Positions 55,109 to 64,000 of a stretch of DNA of 64,000 bases are shown one piece after another; position 1 is the first letter of the stretch, and every line of letters begins with the position of its first letter. The position numbers were made by a program, and so were the translations under genes. The notes under the pieces were generated by a model. It saw only the letters and a list, made by a program, of their open reading frames with translations. It was not told the DNA's origin and did no database searches. Source of the stretch: CAYQEC01 sp964416425 (GTDB taxonomy: Bacteria; Actinomycetota; Acidimicrobiia; Spongiisociales; UBA5794); contig CAYQEC010000003.1 in assembly GCA_964416425.1 (NCBI GenBank), positions 62,001-126,000 on the forward strand, written 5' to 3'.

Positions 55109-56356
55109 TCAGCCTCCGTTGACGAGCGAGGCGAGGTTGAAGATCGGCAGGTAGAGGGCGATGAGGATCCCGCCCACCGTGGCCCCCATGACGACGATCA
55201 GCAGCGGCTCGATGAGGCTGGTGAGGGCGTTGACGGTGTCGTTGACCTCCCGGTCGTAGAAGTCCGACACCTTGGCGAGCATCTCCTCGAGGGCGCCGGT
55301 CTCCTCCCCCACCATCATCATCTGCACCACCATCGGCGGGAACACCTTGTGGCGGCTCAGCGGCTCGGCCAGCGACTCGCCGGCCCGCACCGATTCCTTG
55401 ACGTCGGCCAGTGCGGCGGCCACCACCTGGTTCCCGGCGGTGTCGCCGACGATGTCGATGGCTTGCAGGATTGGTACCCCGGTGCCGCTGAGCACGGCCA
55501 TGGTGCGGGAGAACCGGCTCATCGCGGTCTTGTGGGCGAGACGGCCCAGAATCGGCACCTTCAGCTTGAACCGGTCGAGGGTGAGCCGGCCGGATTCGGT
55601 CTGGCGCCAGCGCCGCAACCCCCAGATCCCGCCCACGACGACGCCGACGACCACGAACCAGAAGTGGGTGACCAGGGTCGAGATGCCGACGAGCACCCGG
55701 GTCGGCAGCGGAAGCACCGCGTCCTTGTCGAGCTCGGCGTACAGGTTGGAGAAGATCGGCACCACGAAGATAATCATGGCGGAGGTGACCGCGGTGATGA
55801 GGAAGGCGATCACCGCCGGATAGGCCATCGCCGATCGCACCTTGGAACGCAGGTTGAGGTTGGCCTCGAGCATCGTCGCCAACCGGTCGAGGGTCTCGTC
55901 GAGGACCCCACCGACCTCACCGGCCCGGATCATGGCGATGTAGAGCTGCCCGAAGGCCTTCGGATGCTTCTCCATCGCCTGTGAGAGGCTGGCACCTTCA
56001 CGCACGTCGGCGCGTACCTGCCGTAGCACCTCGGCCAAGGCAGGGCTCGAGGTCTGTTCCATCAACACGCCGAGGGACCGGATCAGTGATAGCCCGGAGC
56101 TGATCATGGTGGCGAACTGCCGGCTGAAGATGACGACGTCCCGTCCCTTGAGGCGGCTGCGGAGGCCGGGAAGCTTGAGGTCGCGCTGCAGCATGCTCGT
56201 CGGCTTCGCCTCCACCCGCAGCGGGGTCATCCCCTGCTCCCGGAGCATCTCGGCGACCCGAGCCGGCGACGTCCCGTCGATCTGCCCGCTCCGGATCTTG
56301 CCGCCACGGTCGCGAACCCGGTATGTGTAGGTGGAGCTCACCTCGGTGGCATTCAT
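55109..56356 (-). CDS. pilC: type IV pilus inner-membrane platform protein PilC
   Basis: 415 residues with the two GspF-type domains. The N-terminal part has the TYTYRVRDRGGKIRSGQIDG strand region, then domain 1 (FSRQFATMISSGLSLIRSL) and domain 2 (FSRTMAVLSGTGVPILQAI) with three membrane helices. It couples the motor ATPases to pilin insertion. The ATG overlaps the pilT stop. Confidence 0.95.
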   Translation of the reverse strand: MNATEVSSTYTYRVRDRGGKIRSGQIDGTSPARVAEMLREQGMTPLRVEAKPTSMLQRDLKLPGLRSRLKGRDVVIFSRQFATMISSGLSLIRSLGVLMEQTSSPALAEVLRQVRADVREGASLSQAMEKHPKAFGQLYIAMIRAGEVGGVLDETLDRLATMLEANLNLRSKVRSAMAYPAVIAFLITAVTSAMIIFVVPIFSNLYAELDKDAVLPLPTRVLVGISTLVTHFWFVVVGVVVGGIWGLRRWRQTESGRLTLDRFKLKVPILGRLAHKTAMSRFSRTMAVLSGTGVPILQAIDIVGDTAGNQVVAAALADVKESVRAGESLAEPLSRHKVFPPMVVQMMMVGEETGALEEMLAKVSDFYDREVNDTVNALTSLIEPLLIVVMGATVGGILIALYLPIFNLASLVNGG

Positions 56357-57984
56357 CGCTTCCGCCTTCCTGCCAAGATCTCAAAGCCGTCGGGATCGCG
56401 GGAGTGTTCGAAGGCGGTCTCGTAGTCGACCTTGCCCGTCTTCACCAGCTGGGCCAGGCAGCCGTCCATCGTCTCCATCCCGAACTTGCCGCCGGACTGC
56501 ATCGCCGTCCTGATCTGGTGGACCTTGCCCTCCCGGATCAGGTTGCGGATCGCACTGGTCGCCACCATCACCTCCACCGCCGCCACCCGGCCCTTGCCGT
56601 CGGCCCGGGGCAGGAGCTGCTGCGACACCACCGCCTGCAGAGAGTTGGCGAGCTGCACCCGCACCTGGCGCTGCTGGTGGGAGGGGAAAACGTCGATCAT
56701 CCGCTCCACCGACTGTGGGGCGTCCTGGGTGTGGAGGGTCGCCAGGATGAGGTGGCCGGTCTCGGCCGCGGTGATGGCGGTCGAGATCGTCTCCAGGTCG
56801 CGCATCTCCCCCACCAGGATCACATCCGGGTCCTGGCGGAGCGCGTGGCGCAGAGCGCTGGAGAACGAGCGCGTGTCGCTGCCGATCTCACGCTGGTTGA
56901 CCACCGAGGTCTTGTGGCGGTGGGTGAACTCGATGGGATCCTCGAGGGTGATGATGTGGCAGGCCCGCGAGGTGTTGATCAGGTCGATAATCGACGCCAG
57001 CGTGGTCGACTTGCCCGACCCGGTCGGTCCGGTGACGAGCACCAGCCCCCGCCGCAGCTGGGCGAACCCGGCGACGATAGGCGGGATGCCGAGCTCGTCG
57101 AGCGGCACGATCTGGTTCGGGATGGCCCGCAGCACCGCCCCGATCGAATCACGCTGGAAGAACACGTTGGCGCGGAACCGGCCGATACCCCGCATCGGGA
57201 AGGAGAGGTCCAGTTCCAGGTTCTCCTCCAGCTCTTCACGCTGCCGACCCGTCAGGATGGCGTAGATCATCTTGCGGAGCTGCGACGGCCCCAGCTTGCC
57301 GCACTCCTCGATCGGGATCAGCGAGCCGTCGATCCGCATCATCGGCGGCGAGCCGACCGAGAGGTGGAGGTCGGATCCCTTGCGCTCAGTCAGGGTCAGC
57401 AGCAACTCGCCGACCGAAGGCTTGACCTCGTCTTGAGGATCGTCGGCTCGCCTCCTTTGCCCCGGATCGGCCTCCGAATCGACGTCGCGGGCTTCGGTCA
57501 GCGGGACGCCCGGCCCCCGCGCCGGCTCCGCCAGGGCGTCGTAGGCTCGGGTGATCGCCTGCTGCAGCGCCGCCCGCGCCGCCAATGCCGGCTGGACCGC
57601 GCCGTTCAGCGCCTCGTCGAGCGCCCGCATCCTGTTCTCGTCGAGCGGGTTGTCCGTCGCCACCACCACCGTGCCGTCGACCTCGAGGCGGAGCGGGAGC
57701 ACGCCGAGCGCCTCGGCGAGGGCACGGGGAATGGTGCGGAGAGCCCGTGGCTCGGGCTCGGGCACGTCGGGGGCTCCGAGGTCGATGAAGCCGATGCCGA
57801 TCTGCTCGGAGACGGCGCGCAGCAGGTCGGCCTGCTCGACACCCCCGGCGGAGAGCAGTGCGTGGGGCAGCGCCTCGCCGGTGCGTCCGACCGTGGCGAG
57901 GAGGGATTTCAGGTCATCCCGGCTCAGCAGCCGACGCTCGACGAGCAGCTCACCCAGCCTACGATCGACGTTGCTGGTGACCAT
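56353..57984 (-). CDS. pilT: pilus retraction ATPase PilT with N-terminal MshEN-like domain
   Basis: 543 residues, about 170-190 longer than usual PilT. Residues 1-155 resemble the MshEN/T2SSE-N domain of PilB-type ATPases (GELLVERRLLSRDDLKSLL; VEQADLLRAVSEQIGIGFIDL). A charged linker (about 155-188) leads to the PilT core: Walker A GPTGSGKST (319-327), Asp box, Walker B, His box, and the PilT-specific AIRNLIREGK. It should drive retraction. MshEN domains bind c-di-GMP in some proteins, so its presence may add control. Confidence 0.92.
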   Translation of the reverse strand: MVTSNVDRRLGELLVERRLLSRDDLKSLLATVGRTGEALPHALLSAGGVEQADLLRAVSEQIGIGFIDLGAPDVPEPEPRALRTIPRALAEALGVLPLRLEVDGTVVVATDNPLDENRMRALDEALNGAVQPALAARAALQQAITRAYDALAEPARGPGVPLTEARDVDSEADPGQRRRADDPQDEVKPSVGELLLTLTERKGSDLHLSVGSPPMMRIDGSLIPIEECGKLGPSQLRKMIYAILTGRQREELEENLELDLSFPMRGIGRFRANVFFQRDSIGAVLRAIPNQIVPLDELGIPPIVAGFAQLRRGLVLVTGPTGSGKSTTLASIIDLINTSRACHIITLEDPIEFTHRHKTSVVNQREIGSDTRSFSSALRHALRQDPDVILVGEMRDLETISTAITAAETGHLILATLHTQDAPQSVERMIDVFPSHQQRQVRVQLANSLQAVVSQQLLPRADGKGRVAAVEVMVATSAIRNLIREGKVHQIRTAMQSGGKFGMETMDGCLAQLVKTGKVDYETAFEHSRDPDGFEILAGRRKR

Positions 57985-58002
57985 CGCCTCACTATCGGCA
58001 GG

Positions 58003-59682
58003 TCACACAACGACCCTGAGGACCTCCTCGAGGGAGGTGAGGCCGAGCCCCGCCTTCTCCAGCCCGTCCTGTCGGAGGGTGCGCATACCCTCGGCGACGG
58101 CGGCCTTCATGATGTCGCGAGCCGAATGGCGCTCCACCGTCATGTGCTGGATCTCCTCGTTGAGCAGCATGACCTCGTTGATGCTGACCCGGCCGCGGTA
58201 GCCGGTGTTGGCACAGTGCCGGCATCCCTCTGCCCGGTACAGCTCGGGAACGTCGTCGGAGCCGTGGAACTCCCAGCCGATGTCCTCGAGAACCCGGCGC
58301 TCGGGCGTGTACGCCACCTTGCATCGGTCGCACAGCATGCGGGCAAGCCGCTGAGCGACGACAGCGTCGAGCGACGAGCTCACGAGGAAGGGCTCTACCC
58401 CCATGTCGATGAGGCGGCCCACCGCCGAGGGAGCGTCGTTGGTATGCAAGGTCGAGAGCACGAGGTGGCCGGTGAGCGCCGCCTCGGTGGCGATCGCCGC
58501 CGTCTCTCCGTCCCGGATCTCGCCGATCAGCACGATGTCGGGATCGGCGCGGAGGATCGACTTCAGCGCCGTGGCGAACAGCAGTCCGGCCTTGCGATTG
58601 ACCTGGATCTGGGTGAGGCCGGCGAGCCGATACTCGACCGGGTCCTCCACCGTGATGATGTTGACCTCCTCGCGGTTGAGCACCGCCAGGGTGGAGTAAA
58701 GCGTCGTCGTCTTTCCCGAGCCGGTGGGGCCGGTGACCAGGATCGCCCCGTAGGGCCTGCTGTAGGCGGCCTCGTACCGCTTGAAGTTGTACTCCCTGAA
58801 CCCGAGGTCCTCCAGCGAGGCCACGCTGGCGCCCTTGTCGAGGATCCGCAGCACGACCTTCTCCCCGTGGATCGACGGCAGGGTGGCGACCCGGATGTCG
58901 ACCGGCCGGCCCCCGACCCGGAGACCGACCCGGCCGTCCTGCGGAATCCGGCGTTCCGAGATGTCGAGGTCCGCCATGATCTTGATGCGGCTCACTACCG
59001 CGTTCGAGATGCTGCGGGGGGTGGACATCACCTCGTGGAGCACCCCGTCGATGCGGAAGCGGACGCGGAGCTCACGCTCCCCCGGCTCGATGTGGATGTC
59101 CGAGGCGCGTTCGTTGATGGCCCGCCCGATGATGGTGTTCATCAGTTTGACGACCGGCGCTTCCTCGGCGGCAACCTCGAGGCCACTGACGTCGGTTTCC
59201 TCGCGGGAATCCTCGGCGGCCAGTTCGGCGAGGTCGCTGACGGAGTCGTCCAGCCCCTGCTGGCGCCTGATCGCTTCCTCCAGCTCGGTGCGGGTGGCGA
59301 CCCGCGGTGAGATTCCCATTCCCGACACGGCCCGCAGGTCGTCGATGGCGAGCACGTTGGCGGGATCGGCCATCGCCACCACGAGCCGGTCGTCCTCGAA
59401 CCCGATGGGAAGGACCAGGTAACGGGTGAGCAGGTATTCGGGGACCAGGGCGACCGCGGCCGGGTCGATCGAGATCTCGGCCAGGTCGACGTACTCGATC
59501 CCGATCTGGCGCGCCAGGGTGCGCACCAGGTCGGCCTCCTTGACCAGGCCTTCCTCCACGAGGATCTTGCCCAGCGGAAGTCCCGAAGTGCGTTGCTTAG
59601 CAACCGCGACTTCGAGGTCTTTGCTGGAGATCATCCCCTCTTCAAGGAGCATGGTGCCCAAATGGCGGGCATCGCCGGTCAA
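58003..59682 (-). CDS. pilB: pilus extension ATPase PilB
   Basis: 559 residues. N-terminal MshEN domain (LGTMLLEEGMISSKDLEVA; LVEEGLVKEADLVRTLARQ), then the GspE core with GERELRVRFRIDGVLHEV, Walker A GPTGSGKTT (318-326), VEDPVEYRLAGLTQIQVN, and a zinc tetracysteine (CDRC, CRHC). It powers pilin assembly. First gene of the pilB-pilT-pilC run. A 7-bp hairpin CGCTCTC/GAGAGCG lies just before its ribosome-binding site. Confidence 0.95.
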   Translation of the reverse strand: MTGDARHLGTMLLEEGMISSKDLEVAVAKQRTSGLPLGKILVEEGLVKEADLVRTLARQIGIEYVDLAEISIDPAAVALVPEYLLTRYLVLPIGFEDDRLVVAMADPANVLAIDDLRAVSGMGISPRVATRTELEEAIRRQQGLDDSVSDLAELAAEDSREETDVSGLEVAAEEAPVVKLMNTIIGRAINERASDIHIEPGERELRVRFRIDGVLHEVMSTPRSISNAVVSRIKIMADLDISERRIPQDGRVGLRVGGRPVDIRVATLPSIHGEKVVLRILDKGASVASLEDLGFREYNFKRYEAAYSRPYGAILVTGPTGSGKTTTLYSTLAVLNREEVNIITVEDPVEYRLAGLTQIQVNRKAGLLFATALKSILRADPDIVLIGEIRDGETAAIATEAALTGHLVLSTLHTNDAPSAVGRLIDMGVEPFLVSSSLDAVVAQRLARMLCDRCKVAYTPERRVLEDIGWEFHGSDDVPELYRAEGCRHCANTGYRGRVSINEVMLLNEEIQHMTVERHSARDIMKAAVAEGMRTLRQDGLEKAGLGLTSLEEVLRVVV

Positions 59683-59740
59683 GGGACCTCCTCATACCGC
59701 TCTCGCAGAGAGCGCGAAAGCTCGCTACTCGAACGTGTCG

Positions 59741-59758
59741 GCCCCCCGTGGAGGGGGC
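59741..59758 (-). terminator. hairpin after aroE
   Basis: 6-bp GC stem (59741-59746 with 59753-59758) between the aroE stop and pilB; may end the alaS-to-aroE transcript. Weak on its own. Confidence 0.45.
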
Positions 59759-59767
59759 TTGAGAGGT

Positions 59768-60565
59768 TCACGCGAAGCGGGGACGCCCCTCCAGGGCTGC
59801 GGCGAGAGCCTGCCGCATCGCCGCTTCCGGGGCACGGCGCCCGGTCCAGAGTCGGAACGAGGCCATCGCCTGACCGAGCAGCATCACCGGCCCTGCCACC
59901 ACCGGGATCCCGGCCGATGCGGCCCGTCGCACCGCCGGGGTCGGCACCGCACCGTACGCCATGTCGAAGAGGCCGACCGCCTCTTCCAGGATCGGCCCCG
60001 GTAGCTCCTCACCTCGCATGCCGAGCGGGGTGGCGTTGACGACCACGGCTCCCCGCCCCGTGACGTCGAGACCCCGCACCGTACCGTCCACACCGAGGCG
60101 GTCCAGCAGCGCCTGCGCTTCCTCCGGACGCCGGGCGGCGACGATGATGTCCCGGTGGGCCAGGGCGAGCACCGCGGCAGCCGCCGCCCCCCCGGCGCCG
60201 AGCACGATCACGGGCCCGGTGGTGGGCAGCCCACCCCAGCGCCAGGCGGTCCGCACCCCGACGACGTCGGTGTTGTGTCCCACGACGCGGCCGGTGACCC
60301 GCACCAGGGTGTTGACGGCGCCGGCACGCCGCGCCGTATCGTCCGCCTCGTCGGCGAGCTCGAGGGCGAGGGCCTTGTGGGGCATGGTGACGTTGGCGCC
60401 GTCGAGGTCGCCGCGGCGGATGGCATCGACCGCCTCGGCCATACCGGCGGCGTCGACCCGGCGGGCTTCGTACTCGCCCGGGATCCCGGTCGCCTCCAGG
60501 GCGGCGCGATGGAGCAGCGGCGAGAGCGAGTGGGCCACCGGGTCGCCGAGGACGGCGAGCCTCAC
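59768..60565 (-). CDS. aroE: shikimate dehydrogenase
   Basis: 265 residues. Reduces 3-dehydroshikimate with NADPH. It has LGDPVAHSLSPLLH, NVTMPHK with the catalytic Lys, NTDVVGV with the Asp, and the nucleotide loop VLGAGGAAAAAV. The ATG overlaps the mltG stop. It is separated from aroC-aroK-aroB by the whole pilus cluster. Confidence 0.95.
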   Translation of the reverse strand: MRLAVLGDPVAHSLSPLLHRAALEATGIPGEYEARRVDAAGMAEAVDAIRRGDLDGANVTMPHKALALELADEADDTARRAGAVNTLVRVTGRVVGHNTDVVGVRTAWRWGGLPTTGPVIVLGAGGAAAAAVLALAHRDIIVAARRPEEAQALLDRLGVDGTVRGLDVTGRGAVVVNATPLGMRGEELPGPILEEAVGLFDMAYGAVPTPAVRRAASAGIPVVAGPVMLLGQAMASFRLWTGRRAPEAAMRQALAAALEGRPRFA

Positions 60566-61686
60566 GGCGTCAGCACCCCGTCCGCCTTGGCCTGTTCCTT
60601 GAGACGGTTGTGCTCCTCGAGCGTCGCGGAGAAGCCGTGGGTGCCGTCGTTGTTGATGAGCACGAAGTACAGGTACTCCGTGTCGGCCGGCGCCGCCGCC
60701 GCCTCCAGCGATGCCATCCGAACCCCGGCAATCGGAGTCGGGGGCAGGCCGGGGTACAGGTAGGTGTTGTAGGGCGAATCGATCTCGAGGTCCTCGAGGA
60801 GGACCTCATTGTGATCCCCACCCAGTGCGTAGATGATCGTGGCGCAGCTCTGGAGTGCGATCCCGAGCTCCAGCCGATTGGTGAACACGCTGGCGATGAG
60901 CGGTCGCTCTTCGTCGAGCTTGGCTTCGCCTTCGATCAGCGAAGCGATGATCAGGCCGTCATAGGGCGTCAGCTCCAGCGCCTCGAGTTCGGTCCAGTCG
61001 ATCGCGTTCACCCGGTCGGTCAGGGTCTGAGCCAGCTTGCCCACGATTGTCTCCGCAGTGGCGTCCGCCCGGAACTCGTAGGTGTCCGGCGCCAGCAGGC
61101 CCTCCCAGCGGGCCAGCTCCTCGGAGCCCTCGGGAGCCTCGTCCGGCAGGTAGGGCGAGGTGACGGTGCCGTCGAGCAGCGGCGCGGCCAGCTGGTCGAC
61201 GGTGAAGTCCGTCTGGTCGGCGAGCGACGCCAGCATCTCCTCGATGGTGAGGCCCTCGATGACGGTGATCCGTATCGTCTTCACCGGCTCCGGTCCGGCA
61301 ACCAGGATGTCGATGATGTCGTCCACTCCGGTTCCGGACACCAGGGCGTACTCCCCGGCCTTGAGGCGGGAGGCGACCCCTCGGGCGCTCACGGCGTCCT
61401 CGAAGTCCGCGCCACGGGCGATCACCCCCTCGTCCTCCAGCAGGGCCGCGATGAACCGGGCCGAGGACCCGGCCGGGATCTCCACCGTCACCGCGTTGCC
61501 GGCGGCGACGGTGCTGGTCGTCTCGGGGGTGGTGCCGACCGCGTCGGCGAAACGCTCCGCCGCGGCTCTGAGCCCGGCGAAGACGGCGGCGCTGAGCAGC
61601 AGGATCGCGATCACCTGGATGATGCGCCACACCCACCAGGGGGGGCCGGAGCGAGGTGCGGGGAGTGGCTCGGCGGGGCCGTTCAC
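60562..61686 (-). CDS. mltG: endolytic murein transglycosylase MltG
   Basis: 374 residues from a GTG that overlaps the ruvX stop (GTGA). One membrane helix (about 21-43), an extracytoplasmic LysM-like region, then the YceG domain with the catalytic Glu in IIASLIEGEAK and the following PLIASVFTNRLELGIALQS block and YNTYLYPGLPPTPI. It cuts new glycan strands and sets their length. The position between ruvX and aroE is conserved in actinobacteria. Confidence 0.93.
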   Translation of the reverse strand: MNGPAEPLPAPRSGPPWWVWRIIQVIAILLLSAAVFAGLRAAAERFADAVGTTPETTSTVAAGNAVTVEIPAGSSARFIAALLEDEGVIARGADFEDAVSARGVASRLKAGEYALVSGTGVDDIIDILVAGPEPVKTIRITVIEGLTIEEMLASLADQTDFTVDQLAAPLLDGTVTSPYLPDEAPEGSEELARWEGLLAPDTYEFRADATAETIVGKLAQTLTDRVNAIDWTELEALELTPYDGLIIASLIEGEAKLDEERPLIASVFTNRLELGIALQSCATIIYALGGDHNEVLLEDLEIDSPYNTYLYPGLPPTPIAGVRMASLEAAAAPADTEYLYFVLINNDGTHGFSATLEEHNRLKEQAKADGVLTP

Positions 61687-62114
61687 GAGGCGCCTCTCCC
61701 CCTGCGGGCGTCGAGGAATCCCTGCAGCATGAGGGCTGCCGCCACCTTGTCTCTCCTCTCGCGCCTCTCGGCTCGTCGCATTCCCGCCTCCAGGAGGGCG
61801 TCCTCCGCCTGCACCGTGGTGAACCGCTCGTCGTAGTACACCACCTCGCACCCGAGGATCTCCTCCACCGTCGCCCCGAAGGCCCGGGCCCGCCGGGCGG
61901 CCTCCCCCTCCTCGCCGGAGAGTGACACCGGCAGACCGACGACGACGGTGCCGACCTCCTGCTCCTCGTAGAGGCTCCGCAGGGTCGCCGCCAGGTCGCG
62001 GCGGCGGCGATCGATCACCATGTACGGCTGAGCGATCATACCCATGGTGTCGGATAAGGCCACTCCGATGCGGCGCTCCCCCGGATCGAGCCCCAACACC
62101 CGCCCGGCGCTCAT
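61683..62114 (-). CDS. ruvX: RuvX/YqgF family nuclease
   Basis: 143 residues, RNase H-like fold. Acidic residues are in VLGLDPGERRIGVALSD and near YYDERFTTVQAE; VVGLPVSLSGEEGE is typical. It is proposed to resolve Holliday junctions or process pre-16S rRNA. It overlaps alaS by 4 bases. Confidence 0.94.
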   Translation of the reverse strand: MSAGRVLGLDPGERRIGVALSDTMGMIAQPYMVIDRRRRDLAATLRSLYEEQEVGTVVVGLPVSLSGEEGEAARRARAFGATVEEILGCEVVYYDERFTTVQAEDALLEAGMRRAERRERRDKVAAALMLQGFLDARRGRGAS

Positions 62115-64000
62115 CGTCCCCGTAGCGCCTCCCGGGCGGCCCGCCCCGCCTCCTCGACCGCATCCGGGACCCGATCGCCGTGGGGGCCGCCGGCCTGGGC
62201 CAGCTCCGGATCGGGGCTGCCCCCGCCGCCGACAACGGCGGCGCCGGCCCGCACGATGGTGCCGGCCGAGACCCCGTCGGCGACGAGATCCGGCGACACG
62301 AAGACGAGGAGCCCTGCCTTGCCGTCGTGGACGGCCCCGAGCACGCCGATCCCGGAGCCGAGGCGGTCGCGCAGCTGGAAGGCGAGCGCCCTGAGCTCGG
62401 CTGGCGACATGTCCTGCTGCGGGGCGACGAGCAGGCGGTGGTCCCCGTGGGTCTCGGCGGCGTCGACCAGGTCGCCGACGACCGACGACCGCGCCTGGGC
62501 CTCGAAGCGTTCGATCCGTGCTTCCTGCTCGTCGAGTCGGGTCAGCAGGGCGTCGACTCCGGAGACGACCTGGCCGGGTTGGGCCCGGACCCGGCCGGCG
62601 ATCTGCTCGAGCTGGCGGCGCAGGCCGGAGAGGTGCTCGTAGGCGGCGAGCCCGGTGAGGGCCTCGACCCGGCGGGTGTTGGCGGCCACCGAGCCCTCGC
62701 CGAGCAGGATCACCGGGCCGATCTGACCGGTGGAATGTACGTGGGTGCCGCCGCAGAACTCGGTCGAGTAATCCCCCGCCTTGACCACCCGGACCCGGTC
62801 GCCGTACTTGTCTCCGAAGAAGGCGAGGGCCCCCATCGCCTCGGCTTCGTCCTTACTGGTCTCGAGGGTGGTCACGTCGGCGTTCTCCACCACCCGGGCG
62901 TTCACCTCGTGCTCCACCTCGAGCAGCTCCTCCGGCCCGAGGGCGTGGTAGTGGGAGAAGTCGAAGCGGAGGCGGTCGGGCGCCACCAGCGATCCGGCCT
63001 GGTGAACGTGGCCACCAACGACCTCGCGCAACGCCCAGTGCAGCAGGTGGGTTCCGGTGTGGTTCTTGCGGATGCGTTCCCGCCGGTCGTGATCGACCTC
63101 GGCGGTGACGTCCTGCCCGACCGCTACCTGGCCGGCGGTCACGGTGCCGCGGTGGCCGTGGACGCCGGGCACGGCGTACTGGGTGTCGTCGATCATGACC
63201 CGGCCGGTGGCGGTCACAACTGCGCCCCGGTCACCGACCTGGCCGCCGGATTCGGCGTAGAAGGGGGTGCGATCGAGAAAGACCTCGACGTCCTGGCCGG
63301 CCTCGGCCCGCTCCACCAGCTCGCCTTCGCGCACGATCGCCAGGACCCGACCCCGGCTCCCCTCCTGCTGGTAGCCGACGAACTCGGTCCCTTCGATCCC
63401 GCGCAGCAGGGTGCGGTAGGCGTCGGCCCGGGCTGCCACGTCTCCACCCCGGAAGTGGCGGCGGGCCCGCTCCCGCTGCTCCTCCATCATGCGGTGGAAC
63501 TCCCCGATGTCGAGCTGGATGCCCCGCTCCGAGAGGATCTCCTCGGTGAGCTCCCGCGGGAACCCGTAGGTGTCGTGCAGCTTGAAGGCCGTGGCCCCCG
63601 AGAAGACGTCCCCCGGCTCCATCTCCTCCAGCTCTTGGTCGAGGAGCTGATGACCGGATTCCAAGGTCCGCCGGAAGCGCACCTCTTCCCGCTCCGCCAT
63701 CTCGATGATGGCATCGCGCCGGTCGACCAGCTCCGGGTAGCCCTCCGCCATCACGTCGACGGACGCCGAGATGAGGCGGGGCAGCACGAGGTCGTCGGCG
63801 CCGAGCAGGAACCCGTGGCGCACCGCCCGCCGCAGCAGCCGCCGCAGCACGTAGCCACGTCCCTCGTTGGACGGCACCACCCGGTCGGCGATGAGGAACG
63901 TGACGGCCCGGCCGTGGTCCGCCATGATCCGCAGGCTGATGTCGGTGCCGTCGCGCTCCCCGAGCCGGACCCCGGTGACGCCTTCGGCGGCCGCCACCAC
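62111..64000 (-). CDS. alaS: alanyl-tRNA synthetase, C-terminal part
   Basis: 629 residues are inside the window; the N-terminal portion of the catalytic domain lies beyond the right edge. Present are the end of the catalytic and tRNA-recognition domain (GRGYVLRRLLRRAVRHG), the editing domain with zinc-binding HTGTHLLH and FCGGTHV, and the C-Ala DHHA1 domain (LLVAPQQDMSPAELRALAFQLRDRLGS; GGGGSPDPELAQAGG). It charges tRNA-Ala and clears Ser or Gly errors. Confidence 0.96.
   Translation of the reverse strand: MVAAAEGVTGVRLGERDGTDISLRIMADHGRAVTFLIADRVVPSNEGRGYVLRRLLRRAVRHGFLLGADDLVLPRLISASVDVMAEGYPELVDRRDAIIEMAEREEVRFRRTLESGHQLLDQELEEMEPGDVFSGATAFKLHDTYGFPRELTEEILSERGIQLDIGEFHRMMEEQRERARRHFRGGDVAARADAYRTLLRGIEGTEFVGYQQEGSRGRVLAIVREGELVERAEAGQDVEVFLDRTPFYAESGGQVGDRGAVVTATGRVMIDDTQYAVPGVHGHRGTVTAGQVAVGQDVTAEVDHDRRERIRKNHTGTHLLHWALREVVGGHVHQAGSLVAPDRLRFDFSHYHALGPEELLEVEHEVNARVVENADVTTLETSKDEAEAMGALAFFGDKYGDRVRVVKAGDYSTEFCGGTHVHSTGQIGPVILLGEGSVAANTRRVEALTGLAAYEHLSGLRRQLEQIAGRVRAQPGQVVSGVDALLTRLDEQEARIERFEAQARSSVVGDLVDAAETHGDHRLLVAPQQDMSPAELRALAFQLRDRLGSGIGVLGAVHDGKAGLLVFVSPDLVADGVSAGTIVRAGAAVVGGGGSPDPELAQAGGPHGDRVPDAVEEAGRAAREALRGR

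Noticed and set aside
56323..59310. A 995-codon plus-strand open frame opposite pilT and pilB.
   Set aside because: Antisense shadow of two well-conserved ATPase genes; no recognisable domain.

Overview
The window is high-GC chromosomal DNA from an actinobacterium, most likely outside the Streptomyces and mycobacterial groups; an Acidimicrobiia-like lineage is my inference. Actinobacterial markers are the DUF3090 and SCO1664-family pair at the left edge, an actinobacterial integration host factor (mihF), a PriA without helicase motifs, and gene orders shared with mycobacteria (pyrR-pyrB-pyrC-carA-carB-pyrF-mihF-(kinase)-rpoZ-coaBC, and alaS-ruvX-mltG-aroE...aroC-aroK-aroB-pepP-efp-nusB). Almost every gene is on the minus strand, so the text reads from high to low coordinates within operons.

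Left part (1-12.9 kb). The end of a DUF3090 gene and a SCO1664-family gene converge on a gamma-glutamyltransferase, a short SSB and a TPR protein. A complete minus-strand rRNA operon follows (16S 8226-9752, 23S 4070-7893, 5S 3895-4012), with a recognisable promoter, processing stems and terminator hairpin, and no tRNA in the spacer. The 23S gene is split by a 753-nt group I intron (5041-5793) at the position equivalent to E. coli U1923, the target site of I-CeuI. The intron carries a single-motif LAGLIDADG homing endonuclease whose reading frame runs through the ribozyme core. A plus-strand LPXTG-type surface protein with duplicated DUF11 repeats diverges from the rRNA operon.

Middle part (12.9-44.8 kb). 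Here are tyrS, a class A penicillin-binding protein with PASTA domains, and infC-rpmI-rplT-rRNA methyltransferase-pheS-pheT-argF-mpg, with a candidate attenuator and Phe-containing leader peptide before pheS. The riboflavin operon ribD-ribE-ribBA-ribH lies behind an FMN riboswitch. Next come rpe with a response-regulator/GGDEF gene, a divergent PPK2, and fmt-def-priA-coaBC-rpoZ. An archaeal-type cytidylate kinase sits where gmk is expected. It is followed by mihF and the pyrimidine operon (pyrR, B, C, carA, carB, pyrD, pyrF), which is preceded by a PyrR-binding RNA hairpin and a short upstream ORF.

Right part (44.9-64 kb). nusB, efp, pepP, aroB, aroK and aroC are followed by a complete type IV pilus set (pilP-like, pilO, pilN, pilM, pilD, two nearly identical pilins, pilC, pilT, pilB), then aroE, mltG, ruvX and the 3' part of alaS. 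No secretin gene is present, as expected for a monoderm. The two pilin genes are identical over 497 bp including their ribosome-binding regions and differ only in the C-terminal tails.

Most of the window is housekeeping sequence. The less ordinary items are the intron and its endonuclease, the pilin duplication with shared promoter-like motifs, the leader RNAs of pyrR and pheS, the AUC start of infC, and the kinase in the gmk position.
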